In this document: positions 8,273-16,606 of the stretch, one piece after another
Layout of the letters: each line of letters opens with the position of its first letter
Numbering within the stretch: position 1 is the first letter of the stretch
DNA from: DAIQNV01 sp038748775
Lineage (GTDB): Bacteria > Planctomycetota > Phycisphaerae > Phycisphaerales > UBA1924
Assembly (NCBI GenBank): GCA_038748775.1
Contig: JBCDIT010000004.1
Coordinates: 124,001-188,000, forward strand
Length of the DNA: 64,000 bases
Direction of reading: 5' to 3'
Program-made: the position numbers and the translations under genes
The notes under the pieces: model-generated
What the model saw: only the letters and a program-made list of their open reading frames with translations
Databases searched by the model: none
Told to the model about the DNA's origin: nothing

Positions 8273-9547
8273 TTATTCGTGCCTGAGCGCGTCGATCGGG
8301 TTCAGCCTCGCGGCCTTGATCGCCGGGAACATACCGAAGATCACGCCAACGCTCGCGCTGAACCCCAGCGCGAGGAAGATCGCCCAAGGCGGCACCTGGG
8401 CGTCGCCCAGAGGCATATCGGGAACACTCCGGAGCCCGAACACAAGCCCCTGCCCGATCGCGACGCCGATCGCCCCGCCGACCAGGCAGAGCACAATCGC
8501 CTCAACCAGGAACTGGAGCAGCACCACCGGGGGCCTCGCCCCGACCGCCTTGCGAAGCCCGATCTCACGGGTTCTTTCCGAGACGCTCACGAGCATGATG
8601 TTCATGATGCCGATCCCGCCGACGAGCAGCGAGATGCTGACGATCGCCAGGGCGATCATCGCGATGACCGCCGCGAGCGAGTTGAACTGATCGACGTAAT
8701 TCTGCATCACCTCCGTGCCGAAGGTGTCCTTGTCGTCGCCCTTGAGTCCTCGGTGTCGACGAAGGATGAACTGCGCTTCCGCCCTCGCGTCCGCCGAAAC
8801 CTCCGGCGAGTCGGTCTGGATCATGAACCATGTCCAGCTATACGGGTTCATCTGCTTCGACGTCCCGAACGGGATGAGCACCTCGCTCCGGCTCTCCCCG
8901 CCGCCGAACATCGGGCCGACTTCTTTGGTCTCCAAGACGCCCACGATCAAGAACCGCCGTCCGCCGATCAGGAGGTAGTCCCCCGTCGGGTCGGTATCGA
9001 GTCGAAGCTCCTCGATCGCGACTTCATTGATCACGCAGACCTGTCGCTCCTCCTCGATATCAATCCGGCTCAGCGGGCGTCCAAAGATCACACTTCGGTC
9101 TTCGATTTCATGCCACTCGGGCCACACACCTTCCACGCGAACGCCACGCTCGAGCCGGCGGCCGTACGCGATGTCTTCGTTCGTCCCGCACATTGGGGTC
9201 AGGATGTCGATCGAAGGAGCGTTCTCTAACAGAAGGTTCGCCTCGTACAGCGTGACCTTGACGTCCGTCCAGTTCAGCACACCCTCGAGGTCATCGGGCA
9301 CGCGGCCCCAGATCCACATTTTGCGGGCGCCGAACGTCTCGAACTCGCCGAGGACGTATTTTTGCATACCGGTCAGACCGCCGACCACGCCGATAACCGA
9401 GCCGACACCGATGATGATGCCCAAGGCCGTGAGCATCGCCCGTGTCTTGTTCGCCCACACCTGGCCGAGCGCGAGCAGCACTGTTTGCACGAAGAGACGA
9501 CCCAAGACGATCGCCGGGAGGAACACCAGACCCAGGAAACCGCTCAT
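8273..9547 (-). CDS. MacB-type ABC transporter permease
   Basis: The protein (424 residues) has the MacB/FtsX layout: one N-terminal transmembrane helix with NKTRAMLTALGIIIGVGSVI, a large periplasmic domain (residues about 65-275), then three C-terminal helices containing SISLLVGGIGIMNIMLVSVS, SERTREIGLRKAVGA (the coupling helix contacting the ATPase) and a final FPAIKAARLNPIDALRHE. MacB-type permeases do not move substrate through the membrane. They use ATP to drive export from the periplasm through TolC. The start ATG overlaps the ATPase stop (ATGA), giving translational coupling. Confidence 0.92.
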   Translation of the reverse strand: MSGFLGLVFLPAIVLGRLFVQTVLLALGQVWANKTRAMLTALGIIIGVGSVIGVVGGLTGMQKYVLGEFETFGARKMWIWGRVPDDLEGVLNWTDVKVTLYEANLLLENAPSIDILTPMCGTNEDIAYGRRLERGVRVEGVWPEWHEIEDRSVIFGRPLSRIDIEEERQVCVINEVAIEELRLDTDPTGDYLLIGGRRFLIVGVLETKEVGPMFGGGESRSEVLIPFGTSKQMNPYSWTWFMIQTDSPEVSADARAEAQFILRRHRGLKGDDKDTFGTEVMQNYVDQFNSLAAVIAMIALAIVSISLLVGGIGIMNIMLVSVSERTREIGLRKAVGARPPVVLLQFLVEAIVLCLVGGAIGVAIGQGLVFGLRSVPDMPLGDAQVPPWAIFLALGFSASVGVIFGMFPAIKAARLNPIDALRHE

Positions 9548-10392
9548 GTGACCGCTCCCTCAATACGCTCGCTGTCGGTTCTTGTAGCCTCGACGACCGG
9601 GCCTTCGCCCGAATCATCCGACGCAGAGGCATCTTCGCCATCCGGCGTCGGAATGCTGCTCGCCCCCATACCCGACGCAATCATCCTCACCCAGTCTTGG
9701 TGCACCGGGTCTTCCGCGGTCGGGTTGTCCGAGATCACCTGGCCGTCGCGAAGCCGCACGATGCGCTCAGCATGCCCAGCAACGTCTTCTTCGTGCGTCA
9801 CAACGATAATCGTTTGACCCTGACGGTGAAGCTCTTTGAAAAGCTCGATGATCTCAACCGTCGTCTGGCTGTCCAGGTTGCCCGTCGGCTCGTCGGCGAG
9901 CAAGATCGAAGGCTCGTTCACCAACGCCCTCGCAACCGCGACGCGTTGCCTCTGGCCGCCGGAGAGCTGGTTGGGCCGGTGCGTCATGCGGTCGGCGAGG
10001 CCGACGCGTCCGAGCGCGTGCTTGGCTCTCTTGCGAGCCGTAAACATGTGCTTGGCGCTGTAGAGCATCGGGAGCATCACGTTCTTGAGCGCCGTCGCTC
10101 TTGGGAGCAACTCGAAGCTCTGAAAGATGAAGCCGATCTCCTCGTTCCGAACCTTGGCGAGTTGGGTCATGCCCATCTTGTGCGTCGGCTTACCGTTGAG
10201 CACGTACCCGCCGCCGGTCGGCTTGTCGAGGCACCCCAGGATGTTCATCAGGGTGCTCTTGCCCGAGCCCGAGGCGCCCATGATCGCCACGAACTCGTTG
10301 TTGTGGATGTCGAGATCGACGCCTCGCAAGGCGCGCACCGTCTCGTCGCCGACGCGATAGACCTTCTGCAGTTTGCGGATCTTGATCGCCAT
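9544..10392 (-). CDS. MacB-type ABC transporter ATP-binding protein
   Basis: All ABC ATPase motifs are present: Walker A GASGSGKST (residues 39-47), Q-loop FIFQSFELLPRATALKNV, signature LSGGQRQRVAVARAL from residue 143, Walker B ILLADEPTGNLD and the H-loop His in VVTHEEDVAGHAER. The sequence is typical of the MacB/LolD subfamily. A C-terminal extension of about 55 residues rich in Ser, Glu and Asp is not needed for catalysis. The gene starts 5 bases after the membrane fusion protein stop and overlaps the permease start, so the three proteins are probably made together as one pump. Confidence 0.93.
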   Translation of the reverse strand: MAIKIRKLQKVYRVGDETVRALRGVDLDIHNNEFVAIMGASGSGKSTLMNILGCLDKPTGGGYVLNGKPTHKMGMTQLAKVRNEEIGFIFQSFELLPRATALKNVMLPMLYSAKHMFTARKRAKHALGRVGLADRMTHRPNQLSGGQRQRVAVARALVNEPSILLADEPTGNLDSQTTVEIIELFKELHRQGQTIIVVTHEEDVAGHAERIVRLRDGQVISDNPTAEDPVHQDWVRMIASGMGASSIPTPDGEDASASDDSGEGPVVEATRTDSERIEGAVT

Positions 10393-10397
10393 CGCCC

Positions 10398-11936
10398 TTA
10401 GCCGTCGCTCTCTTCGCTAGCGGTCGAGGTGGACGCTTCCGACGCGTCGGCTTCGGCTTCCGCAACCTCATCGGATGCACCGGCTTCACCCTCGTCGGGT
10501 TGCTCTTCCCCTTCGGCTCCGTCCTCGCCCTCGCCGGTGTTCTCCTCGTCTTCGACGGCGTCTATGTCCCTGATCGAGTTCTCGTGCGATAGGTTCGAGA
10601 GCTCGCGGTACGGGCCGGTGACCACCCGGTCGCCCTCCGCGAGCCCAGCCTCGATCACCGTGTGGGTGAGATCGCTCGACCCAACCTGCACCGGCGTCAT
10701 GATCGCTTTGCCCTCGGTCTCGACGTACACCACCGACGCGAACGTCTTCTCCGCGTCGACGATCTCGCTCTCACGCACGTCGTCCGGCATTTCATCGACA
10801 CGCACGTCAAGGAAGACCGCCTGGCTGGGCACCTTCACCACGTCAAACATCGTTTCGACATCGATGTCGGTGCTCGCGCTCAGGCCGCTCAGCAGCGTCT
10901 CGCCCTCCGCGAGGTTCACCTCGATCTCGACGATGAAAAACCCGGTCCCCTGCGAACTGACCTGGCGTTGGAGCCCGATGCGTTTCACCACGCCCTCGTA
11001 CTCCCGGTCTTCGTACGCATTGATGAACACCGTCGCCTTCTGCCCTTCGGCCACCGGCTCGATGTTCGTCTCGTCCACCTGGGCCTTGAGCAGCATGTCC
11101 GACAGGTCGGCGACCTGCATGATGATGCTGCCCGGGTTGTTCGTCGTGCCGACGATCACCGTCTCACCCACCTCGGTGTTGAGCGACGTGATCACCCCGT
11201 CGATCGGGCTCTCGATCACCGTGTTCCGGAGGTCCTCATCGACCTGGTCGATGTCGGCCTTGGCTACCTCGATCGACGCCTCGATCACCTTCAGGTTGCT
11301 CGATGCCTGCAAGAACCCCGCTTCGGCCCCGTCAAACTCTGACTTGGTGACGTCGCCCGTTTCAAGCAACTGGCCCAGCCGTTCGTAGTTCAGCCTGGCG
11401 TTGATGAGCCCCGCCTTCGCCCCGTCCAGGCGGGCCTCTTCGCTCCGGAGCCTCGCCTCGGCCGACGCTTTCCTCGCGACGAGGTCCTGCGGATCGAGCC
11501 GAACGACCACGTCGCCCGTCCGGACGGTCTGACCCTCACGGAACGGTAACGCGAGGACCTTCGCCGACACCTGCGAACTGATGTTGACCTGCGTCTGAGG
11601 CTCGATCGCTCCGGGGGCGGAAACCGTTCGCGTCAGATCGCCGAGCGCCGCCTCCTCGAGGCGAACCTCGGTGCCGCCGATGTCAGAGTTCCCGCCGCCG
11701 AACTGCGAACGAAGCTCCTCGCCCACTTCGGTCGAGGTGACCACGAACACCGCGGCGCCGAGAAGCCCGACCAGCACGACAACGATCCCGACCAGCCATT
11801 TCCACACGTTTGCACCCCGTTTCCGAAGCCGTCCCTTGGGTCTGCCCGCTTCGGCATCGCCGACCTGTCCCCACGACTCTAAGCCACCCGTCGATCGGGT
11901 GTTCGGGCCCGTCTTCGGACGCGCCGCCCGAACCAA
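10398..11936 (-). CDS. periplasmic membrane fusion protein (HlyD/MacA family)
   Basis: The protein has one N-terminal transmembrane helix (about residues 48-68), a lipoyl half-motif, a long alpha-helical hairpin (residues about 155-250), the second lipoyl half with ESPIDGVITSLNTEVGETV, and beta-barrel segments. It thus bridges the inner-membrane pump and the TolC-like channel. The last 70 residues are strongly acidic (EDEENTGEGEDGAEGEEQ), which is unusual for the family. The start is uncertain: TTG at 11936 gives 512 residues, but it has no clear ribosome binding site, and GTG at 11805-11807 would place the helix close to the N-terminus. It is the first gene of the efflux operon. Confidence 0.85.
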   Translation of the reverse strand: MVRAARPKTGPNTRSTGGLESWGQVGDAEAGRPKGRLRKRGANVWKWLVGIVVVLVGLLGAAVFVVTSTEVGEELRSQFGGGNSDIGGTEVRLEEAALGDLTRTVSAPGAIEPQTQVNISSQVSAKVLALPFREGQTVRTGDVVVRLDPQDLVARKASAEARLRSEEARLDGAKAGLINARLNYERLGQLLETGDVTKSEFDGAEAGFLQASSNLKVIEASIEVAKADIDQVDEDLRNTVIESPIDGVITSLNTEVGETVIVGTTNNPGSIIMQVADLSDMLLKAQVDETNIEPVAEGQKATVFINAYEDREYEGVVKRIGLQRQVSSQGTGFFIVEIEVNLAEGETLLSGLSASTDIDVETMFDVVKVPSQAVFLDVRVDEMPDDVRESEIVDAEKTFASVVYVETEGKAIMTPVQVGSSDLTHTVIEAGLAEGDRVVTGPYRELSNLSHENSIRDIDAVEDEENTGEGEDGAEGEEQPDEGEAGASDEVAEAEADASEASTSTASEESDG

Positions 11937-12154
11937 GCCGCATCGCCGACCGCATTGGGATCACGCCGTCCGCATTTTCGCGGCCGAAGCCATATCGATC
12001 CAAAACGACCGAAATTCGTCATCGAGAACCGATGACGCTCGCCGGAAGATTTTCCGACGCGTTCGGGTCAATCCACTTTGCGAAACCCGGAAGCCGCGGT
12101 CGTGGTTGCGGAGACGTTGCGGACAATCAGTTCCGAAAAACCGCTTGTTTCCTC

Positions 12155-12183
12155 TTGACAGCGGTAGCGGATTGTCTCAAGAT
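12155..12183 (+). promoter_or_regulatory. candidate sigma-70 promoter of the CTERM protein gene
   Basis: A perfect -35 hexamer TTGACA (12155-12160) is followed after 17 bases by CAAGAT (12178-12183), a weak -10, about 75 bases upstream of the ATG at 12258. The remaining gap from 11937 to the promoter holds only a small hairpin (CATCG/CGATG near 12015-12035) and no recognisable gene. Confidence 0.5.
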
Positions 12184-12257
12184 GATCTCAGAGCACGGGG
12201 GGCGGTTTGTCCGCGCCCCGTTGTTTCGTTTTGGTGGATTGAAAAGGGAGATAGGAC

Positions 12258-12890
12258 ATGACACGCGTTATCGCGGCAGCTTTGTGCGCCGCCGGTGCGG
12301 CCGTTTCGGCCAGCGCTCAGCTTCAGGTCTTTACCGATCGTGGTGCGTGGGAAGCCGCCGTCGGTGTCGGCATTGTGACCCAGGATTTCGACAGCGCTCC
12401 GATCGGCACCATCGGCGATGGCTCGACCCTCGATCTCGGGAACCTTGAGATCACCCGCGACGGCTCGGCGAACTCCGCTGACGGCGATCTTGAGATCGCC
12501 GACGGCTCAGCTTTCGGCAACCTCAACGGGACAACGTTCCTCGAGGGCGAGACGGGTATCGAGCCGCATGAGGTCGTCGACTTCACGTTCGATGGTGCCA
12601 GCGTCTTTGCCTTCGGGGCCGATTTCTTCAGCCCCTTCTCAGGTGACGGCATCGCCCTCCAGGTCGGCAACGAGACGGTCAACATCGACACCATCGCCGG
12701 CTTCGACCAGGGCTTCTTCGGCGTCATCGCCACCGGCTCGTTCTCGACCATCTCGATCGTCGGCACCACCGACGCGATCAGTTTCCAGGAACTCTGGTCG
12801 CTCGACAACCTCTCCTACGCCGTCCCAACCCCCGGCGCCGCCGCCGTCCTCGGCCTCGGTGCCCTGGCCGTCGTCCGCCGCCGCCGCTGA
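12258..12890 (+). CDS. secreted protein with PEP-CTERM-like sorting tail
   Basis: The ATG is preceded by AAAGGGAG at suitable spacing. A signal peptide ending ASA-Q is followed by a 170-residue domain rich in Gly, Asp, Ser and Phe that looks like an extracellular beta-sandwich. The C-terminus is a sorting signal: VPTPGAAAVLGLGALAVVRRRR, i.e. a Pro-containing motif, one transmembrane helix and an Arg cluster. This is the tripartite layout of PEP-CTERM proteins recognised by exosortase/archaeosortase systems, with VPTPG in place of VPEPG. It is probably surface-displayed or released into the matrix. Monocistronic: a promoter lies upstream and a strong terminator directly downstream. Confidence 0.85.
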   Translation: MTRVIAAALCAAGAAVSASAQLQVFTDRGAWEAAVGVGIVTQDFDSAPIGTIGDGSTLDLGNLEITRDGSANSADGDLEIADGSAFGNLNGTTFLEGETGIEPHEVVDFTFDGASVFAFGADFFSPFSGDGIALQVGNETVNIDTIAGFDQGFFGVIATGSFSTISIVGTTDAISFQELWSLDNLSYAVPTPGAAAVLGLGALAVVRRRR

Positions 12891-12915
12891 TCCAGCACAA
12901 TCATCCGCGAAGAGC

Positions 12916-12951
12916 AAAGGGCGTCGTCTCCGGACGACGCCTTTTTTGTTT
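12916..12951 (+). terminator. rho-independent terminator
   Basis: A perfect 9-bp GC-rich stem GGCGTCGTC (12920-12928) pairs with GACGACGCC (12933-12941) around a TCCG loop, followed by TTTTTTGTTTT. It ends the transcript of the CTERM protein gene 30 bases upstream. Confidence 0.92.
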
Positions 12952-12978
12952 TGATCCAGCTTTGACGCCGTCGTTCAG

Positions 12979-13156
12979 AGCCGCGTTCGTGAGAACGCGG
13001 TCCAGGCGTCGAGACATCACCCGAGGCCGAACCGCGAAGCGGATCCACTGCGCCGCGCGTCAGCACCAACCGAACCGGCGATTGTGCTCTTGGGTCCCGA
13101 AGTGCTCCGTCTCCGAAATGATCAACACCCGGCCCGCGTTCTTACGAACGCGGCTC
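12979..13156. repeat. pair of inverted 8-bp-stem hairpins
   Basis: Two hairpins, CCGCGTTC-GTGA-GAACGCGG (12981-13000) and CCGCGTTC-TTAC-GAACGCGG (13134-13153), are near reverse complements of each other including flanking bases (GAGCCGCG at the left, CGCGGCTC at the right). They bracket 133 bases without a gene. The right one lies 12 bases past the glycyl-tRNA synthetase stop and could end that transcript, although no T-tract follows on either strand. The arrangement also fits a small mobile element with terminal hairpins. Confidence 0.6.
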
Positions 13157-13164
13157 CGGAAGAC

Positions 13165-14685
13165 CTACAGCCCGAGCTTCTCTGCGACGTACCCGCTGAC
13201 CGCATCGAGACCGATCCGCTCCTGCGCCGCCGTGTCGCGATCACGGACCGTCACCGTCTGGTCGGTCAGGGTGTCACCGTCGATCGTGAAGCACACCGGG
13301 CACCCGCCCTCGTCCATCCGGGCGTACCGCTTGCCGATCGACTGCTTCGCGTCGGTTTCGATCGTGCCCAGCTTGCCGAACTTCTTGCGCAGCTCCGAAG
13401 TCAGCTTCGCGGCGACCTCGGGCATCCCGTCCTTGTTCACCAACGGGAAGACCGCCGCCTTGATCGGGCTCAGCCTCGGGTGGAACTTCATCACCACGCC
13501 GCTCGGGCGTTCCGGATCGGGCGTGAACGCCTCGCACAGCGCCGCGAGCACGCCACGGGTGAGCCCGCTGGCCGGCTCGATCACGTGGGGCAGGTACCGC
13601 TCGTTCCGCTCTTGGTCGAAGTACTCAAGCTTCGCACCCGAGTGCTCCTTGTGCGCCGCCAGGTCGAAGTTCGACCGGTGCGCGATGCCCTCGAGCTCAC
13701 CAAACCCCGGGTGCGTGAAGGGCCAGCGGTACTCGATGTCCGCGGTGCCGGCGCCTTCTTTGGCGTAGTGCGCTAGCTCGTCTTTGTCGTGATCACGCAT
13801 GATCATGTTGTCCGCGTCGATCCCGATCGACTTCCACCAGTCCAGGCGTGCCTGCTTCCAGAACTCGAACCACTTCACCGCGTCGTCGGGGTGGCAGAAG
13901 AACTCCATCTCCATCTGCTCGAACTCGCGCGAGCGGAAGATGAAGTTCCGAGGCGTCACCTCGTTGCGGAACGCCTTGCCGACCTGCGCGATCCCAAAGG
14001 GCACCTTCACACGCGTGGTGTCGAGCACGTTCTTGTAGTTCAGGAAAATCCCCTGCGCTGTCTCCGGACGCAGGTAGGCCTTGTTCGCCTCGTCGCGGAT
14101 CACGCCCGGATAGGTATCCAGCATCAGGTTGAACGAACGGGGCTCGGTCAGCGTTCCGAGTTCTTTGGCGTCCGGCCCGAGCACCTTCGAGAAGTCGGTC
14201 CCAAGCTCGAGCAAATCGAACTCTTCGATCTCGTCGCCAAACTTCTTCTTCGCCGCCTTGCGTTGCTTCTTCTCGCTATCCGTGTCGGACATGAACGCAA
14301 AGATCGGTGCCTCGTCGCGCTTCCCCGCCCCGCAGATCGCCCGCACGTGGTCCGCGCGATACCGCCCCTTGCTCTCCTTGCAGTCGATCATCGGGTCGTT
14401 AAACCCGCCGACGTGCCCGCTCGCGACCCATGTCTTCGGGTTCTGAATGATCGAACTGTCGAGGCCGACGATGCTCACCGGCTCCCCGTCCGGACCCACA
14501 GGCGGGCTCAGGACCAGATCCTGCCACCACGCGTCGCGGATGTTGTTCTTCAACTGAGCGCCGAGCGGGCCGTAGTCCCAGAACCCGTTGATACCGCCGT
14601 AGATCTCGCTGGCCTGGAAAATGAAGCCGCGCCGCTTGCAGAGCGACACGAGGTCTTCCATCGATTTCGGGGCAACATCGGTCAT
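13165..14685 (-). CDS. glyQS: glycyl-tRNA synthetase, single-chain alpha2 type
   Basis: The 506-residue protein is the single-polypeptide class II glycyl-tRNA synthetase. Motif 2 and neighbouring signatures are clear: YLRPETAQGIFLNYKN, FGIAQVGKAFRNEVTPRNFI, FRSREFEQMEMEFF, and motif 3 with EPASGLTRGVLAALCEAF. The C-terminal anticodon-binding domain ends RDRDTAAQERIGLDAVSGYV. It attaches glycine to tRNA-Gly in the cytoplasm. The start at ATG 14683-14685 begins MTDVAPKSMEDLVSLCKRRG, matching the family N-terminus. An insertion of mixed Lys/Glu (EKKQRKAAKKKFGDEIEEFD) occurs near residue 140. Confidence 0.95.
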   Translation of the reverse strand: MTDVAPKSMEDLVSLCKRRGFIFQASEIYGGINGFWDYGPLGAQLKNNIRDAWWQDLVLSPPVGPDGEPVSIVGLDSSIIQNPKTWVASGHVGGFNDPMIDCKESKGRYRADHVRAICGAGKRDEAPIFAFMSDTDSEKKQRKAAKKKFGDEIEEFDLLELGTDFSKVLGPDAKELGTLTEPRSFNLMLDTYPGVIRDEANKAYLRPETAQGIFLNYKNVLDTTRVKVPFGIAQVGKAFRNEVTPRNFIFRSREFEQMEMEFFCHPDDAVKWFEFWKQARLDWWKSIGIDADNMIMRDHDKDELAHYAKEGAGTADIEYRWPFTHPGFGELEGIAHRSNFDLAAHKEHSGAKLEYFDQERNERYLPHVIEPASGLTRGVLAALCEAFTPDPERPSGVVMKFHPRLSPIKAAVFPLVNKDGMPEVAAKLTSELRKKFGKLGTIETDAKQSIGKRYARMDEGGCPVCFTIDGDTLTDQTVTVRDRDTAAQERIGLDAVSGYVAEKLGL

Positions 14686-14926
14686 CGCGCACTCCGGCTC
14701 GAGGTCCCACCGGGGATCGCCGCGGCCCGCGCCGAAGCCGGCCCCGGCGGTTTCGCCGGGCCCCCGATCGCGACGATGATAGACGATCGAGAGTCCCACC
14801 CAAGCCGCGGTCACCGGGCCAGACCTCAATCTCATGGCGCCGTCACACAACGGTACCGCAAAGGATCGTTTGCACCGGAAAACCAAATGAGGTCGCCACG
14901 ACTAGGGCTTCTTTATGACACGAACT

Positions 14927-14956
14927 TTGCCCAGTCTTTCGTGACTCTGCGATATT
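14927..14956 (+). promoter_or_regulatory. candidate promoter in the 345-base gap upstream of the HtrA-like gene
   Basis: TTGCCC (14927-14932) and GATATT (14951-14956) are separated by 18 bases, and the -10 is preceded by TGC, an extended -10 feature. The start codon of the downstream gene is at 15031. Elsewhere in the 14686-15030 gap I see only the 5' flank of glyQS and nothing else recognisable. Confidence 0.4.
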
Positions 14957-15030
14957 CTCTTCGCTTCATCGGCATCGTCCGACCAGCAGGGGGCCGGGCG
15001 ATCAGATCCCTCGACCGGAAGGACGACGCG

Positions 15031-16605
15031 ATGCACGCCCGTTCGATTGTGATGTCTCTCATCGCCGTACTCCTCGCGCTGTCTTCGGCCCACGCCCAGC
15101 CGGGCGGTTGGGATCCGGATATCGAGAAGGCTGTCTTCAAGGTCCGCGCCGGGACCGACGCCGACCGTCGGATCTACTCCCGGGCCCTCGGCTTCCTCGT
15201 CGATGACGAAGGCCTCGGCGTCACGAGCTTCTCAACGCTCCAGCGTGCAAGGCGTGCCGGCGAGATCGTCTTCGAGCACGCCGAAGAATCGCTCGATTTC
15301 GAGGTGCTCGGGGTCGACAGCACCTCAAACCTTGCCCTCGTCCGCGTCGATCTTTCGCCCATCCCCGAGTACGAACGCCCGGGCCCGCTCCGCTTCCGCT
15401 CGGAACGGCTGAGCGTCGGAGAGCAGGTCCACGTCTTGGGCGACTGGCGTCTCACGACCGGTGCCCGCCGCGCCGTCTCCGGCACCATGATCGAGACCGG
15501 CCGCTGCGCCGACCTCCCGCAGAACGTCCGCGACGCCACCGGGTGTTCGCCCGCGAGCATCTGGATGCGCACCGATGCGCCGACCCACGTCACCCACACC
15601 GGCGGCCCCGTCCTCGACGACGATGGGCTCGTTGTCGGCGTTTCAACCTGGGCCTGGACCGGCGACGACACCCAGTCGTTCGCGATCGGCGCCGAGGAGA
15701 TCGAGACCTTCATCGAGTCGTTCCGCAACGCCGCGCCGCTCGACCTCGCACGCGAGCGTCGCGGCTGGTCCCGTCTCGAGGTCGCGCAGTCGACCTTCCC
15801 CATCCTCGAGATGGACCAACGGGGCTCGGTCTCCAAAGCGCTCATTTCCGCCCGCAAACTCCGGAGCACTGTCCCCTGCCCCAAGTGCGACGGGAAGCTC
15901 GTTGTGACCGAACGCCAGCAGATCGGCACAGAGCGAGGCCAAGGCTTCAGCCGGCCGGTCTACCACCACGTCGAGGTCTCCTGCGGCGCCAACGGGGCGA
16001 CCGGTTACAACGACGTCTTCCGCATCGTGGGCAAGGGCAAGCGCGTCGGCCCCCTCGAACGCTACATCGCCGACCTCGCGATGATGGACCCGTTCGACGA
16101 GAAGGCACCGGACGCATTGGTCGATTCGCGTGACGAACTCGACAAGATGATGATGATCAACCCGGTCGCGTGGACCAACCGGGTTGTCAACCCGCAAGCC
16201 AAGCGCCGCGTCTCCACCCGGGTCCCCGAGATCGGAACACCCATCATCGCCGTGGGGCTTCTCACCAAGGGTCGCGACACGCTGGGCGGGCTCACCCCTC
16301 TCCGCACCGTCAAGCTCATCGAGTACCGCATCGACCCGAGCCAGTTCATGACCAAGTACAACGCAATGGGCCTGCAACTCGTCGGGCAGCGCTGGTACGA
16401 AGAAGGCTTGATCGCGGTCATCGACGAGCCCGAGCTCATCGTGCACAACCCGATCGAGGTCGACGCCATCCCGGGCGAAATCGTCATGGTCACCGGCCTG
16501 CTCGCCGGGTTTGTCAACGACGAGAACGGTGTCCGCCAGCCGGTCATCCAAGACGGTTTTATCGTCACGCCCAGGCCCGAACTGGCCTACGACGAAGACG
16601 ATTGA
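15031..16605 (+). CDS. exported trypsin/HtrA-fold protein with degraded catalytic triad
   Basis: An AT-poor leader with GGAAGGA precedes the ATG. A signal peptide ending AHAQ is followed by a trypsin-like fold of about 210 residues: GFLVDDEGLGVTSFSTLQRA where the catalytic His is usually found, SNLALVRVD where the Asp region lies, and THTGGPVLDDDGLVVGVS where GNSGGP is expected. None of the three catalytic residues is retained. The rest of the 524-residue protein is a second domain with CPKCDGK and a later Cys (a possible half zinc ribbon). The fold assignment follows the strand pattern. A regulatory or binding role is inferred. It is convergent with the phosphoesterase gene, whose stop is adjacent. 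Confidence 0.72.
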   Translation: MHARSIVMSLIAVLLALSSAHAQPGGWDPDIEKAVFKVRAGTDADRRIYSRALGFLVDDEGLGVTSFSTLQRARRAGEIVFEHAEESLDFEVLGVDSTSNLALVRVDLSPIPEYERPGPLRFRSERLSVGEQVHVLGDWRLTTGARRAVSGTMIETGRCADLPQNVRDATGCSPASIWMRTDAPTHVTHTGGPVLDDDGLVVGVSTWAWTGDDTQSFAIGAEEIETFIESFRNAAPLDLARERRGWSRLEVAQSTFPILEMDQRGSVSKALISARKLRSTVPCPKCDGKLVVTERQQIGTERGQGFSRPVYHHVEVSCGANGATGYNDVFRIVGKGKRVGPLERYIADLAMMDPFDEKAPDALVDSRDELDKMMMINPVAWTNRVVNPQAKRRVSTRVPEIGTPIIAVGLLTKGRDTLGGLTPLRTVKLIEYRIDPSQFMTKYNAMGLQLVGQRWYEEGLIAVIDEPELIVHNPIEVDAIPGEIVMVTGLLAGFVNDENGVRQPVIQDGFIVTPRPELAYDEDD

Positions 16606-16606
16606 G

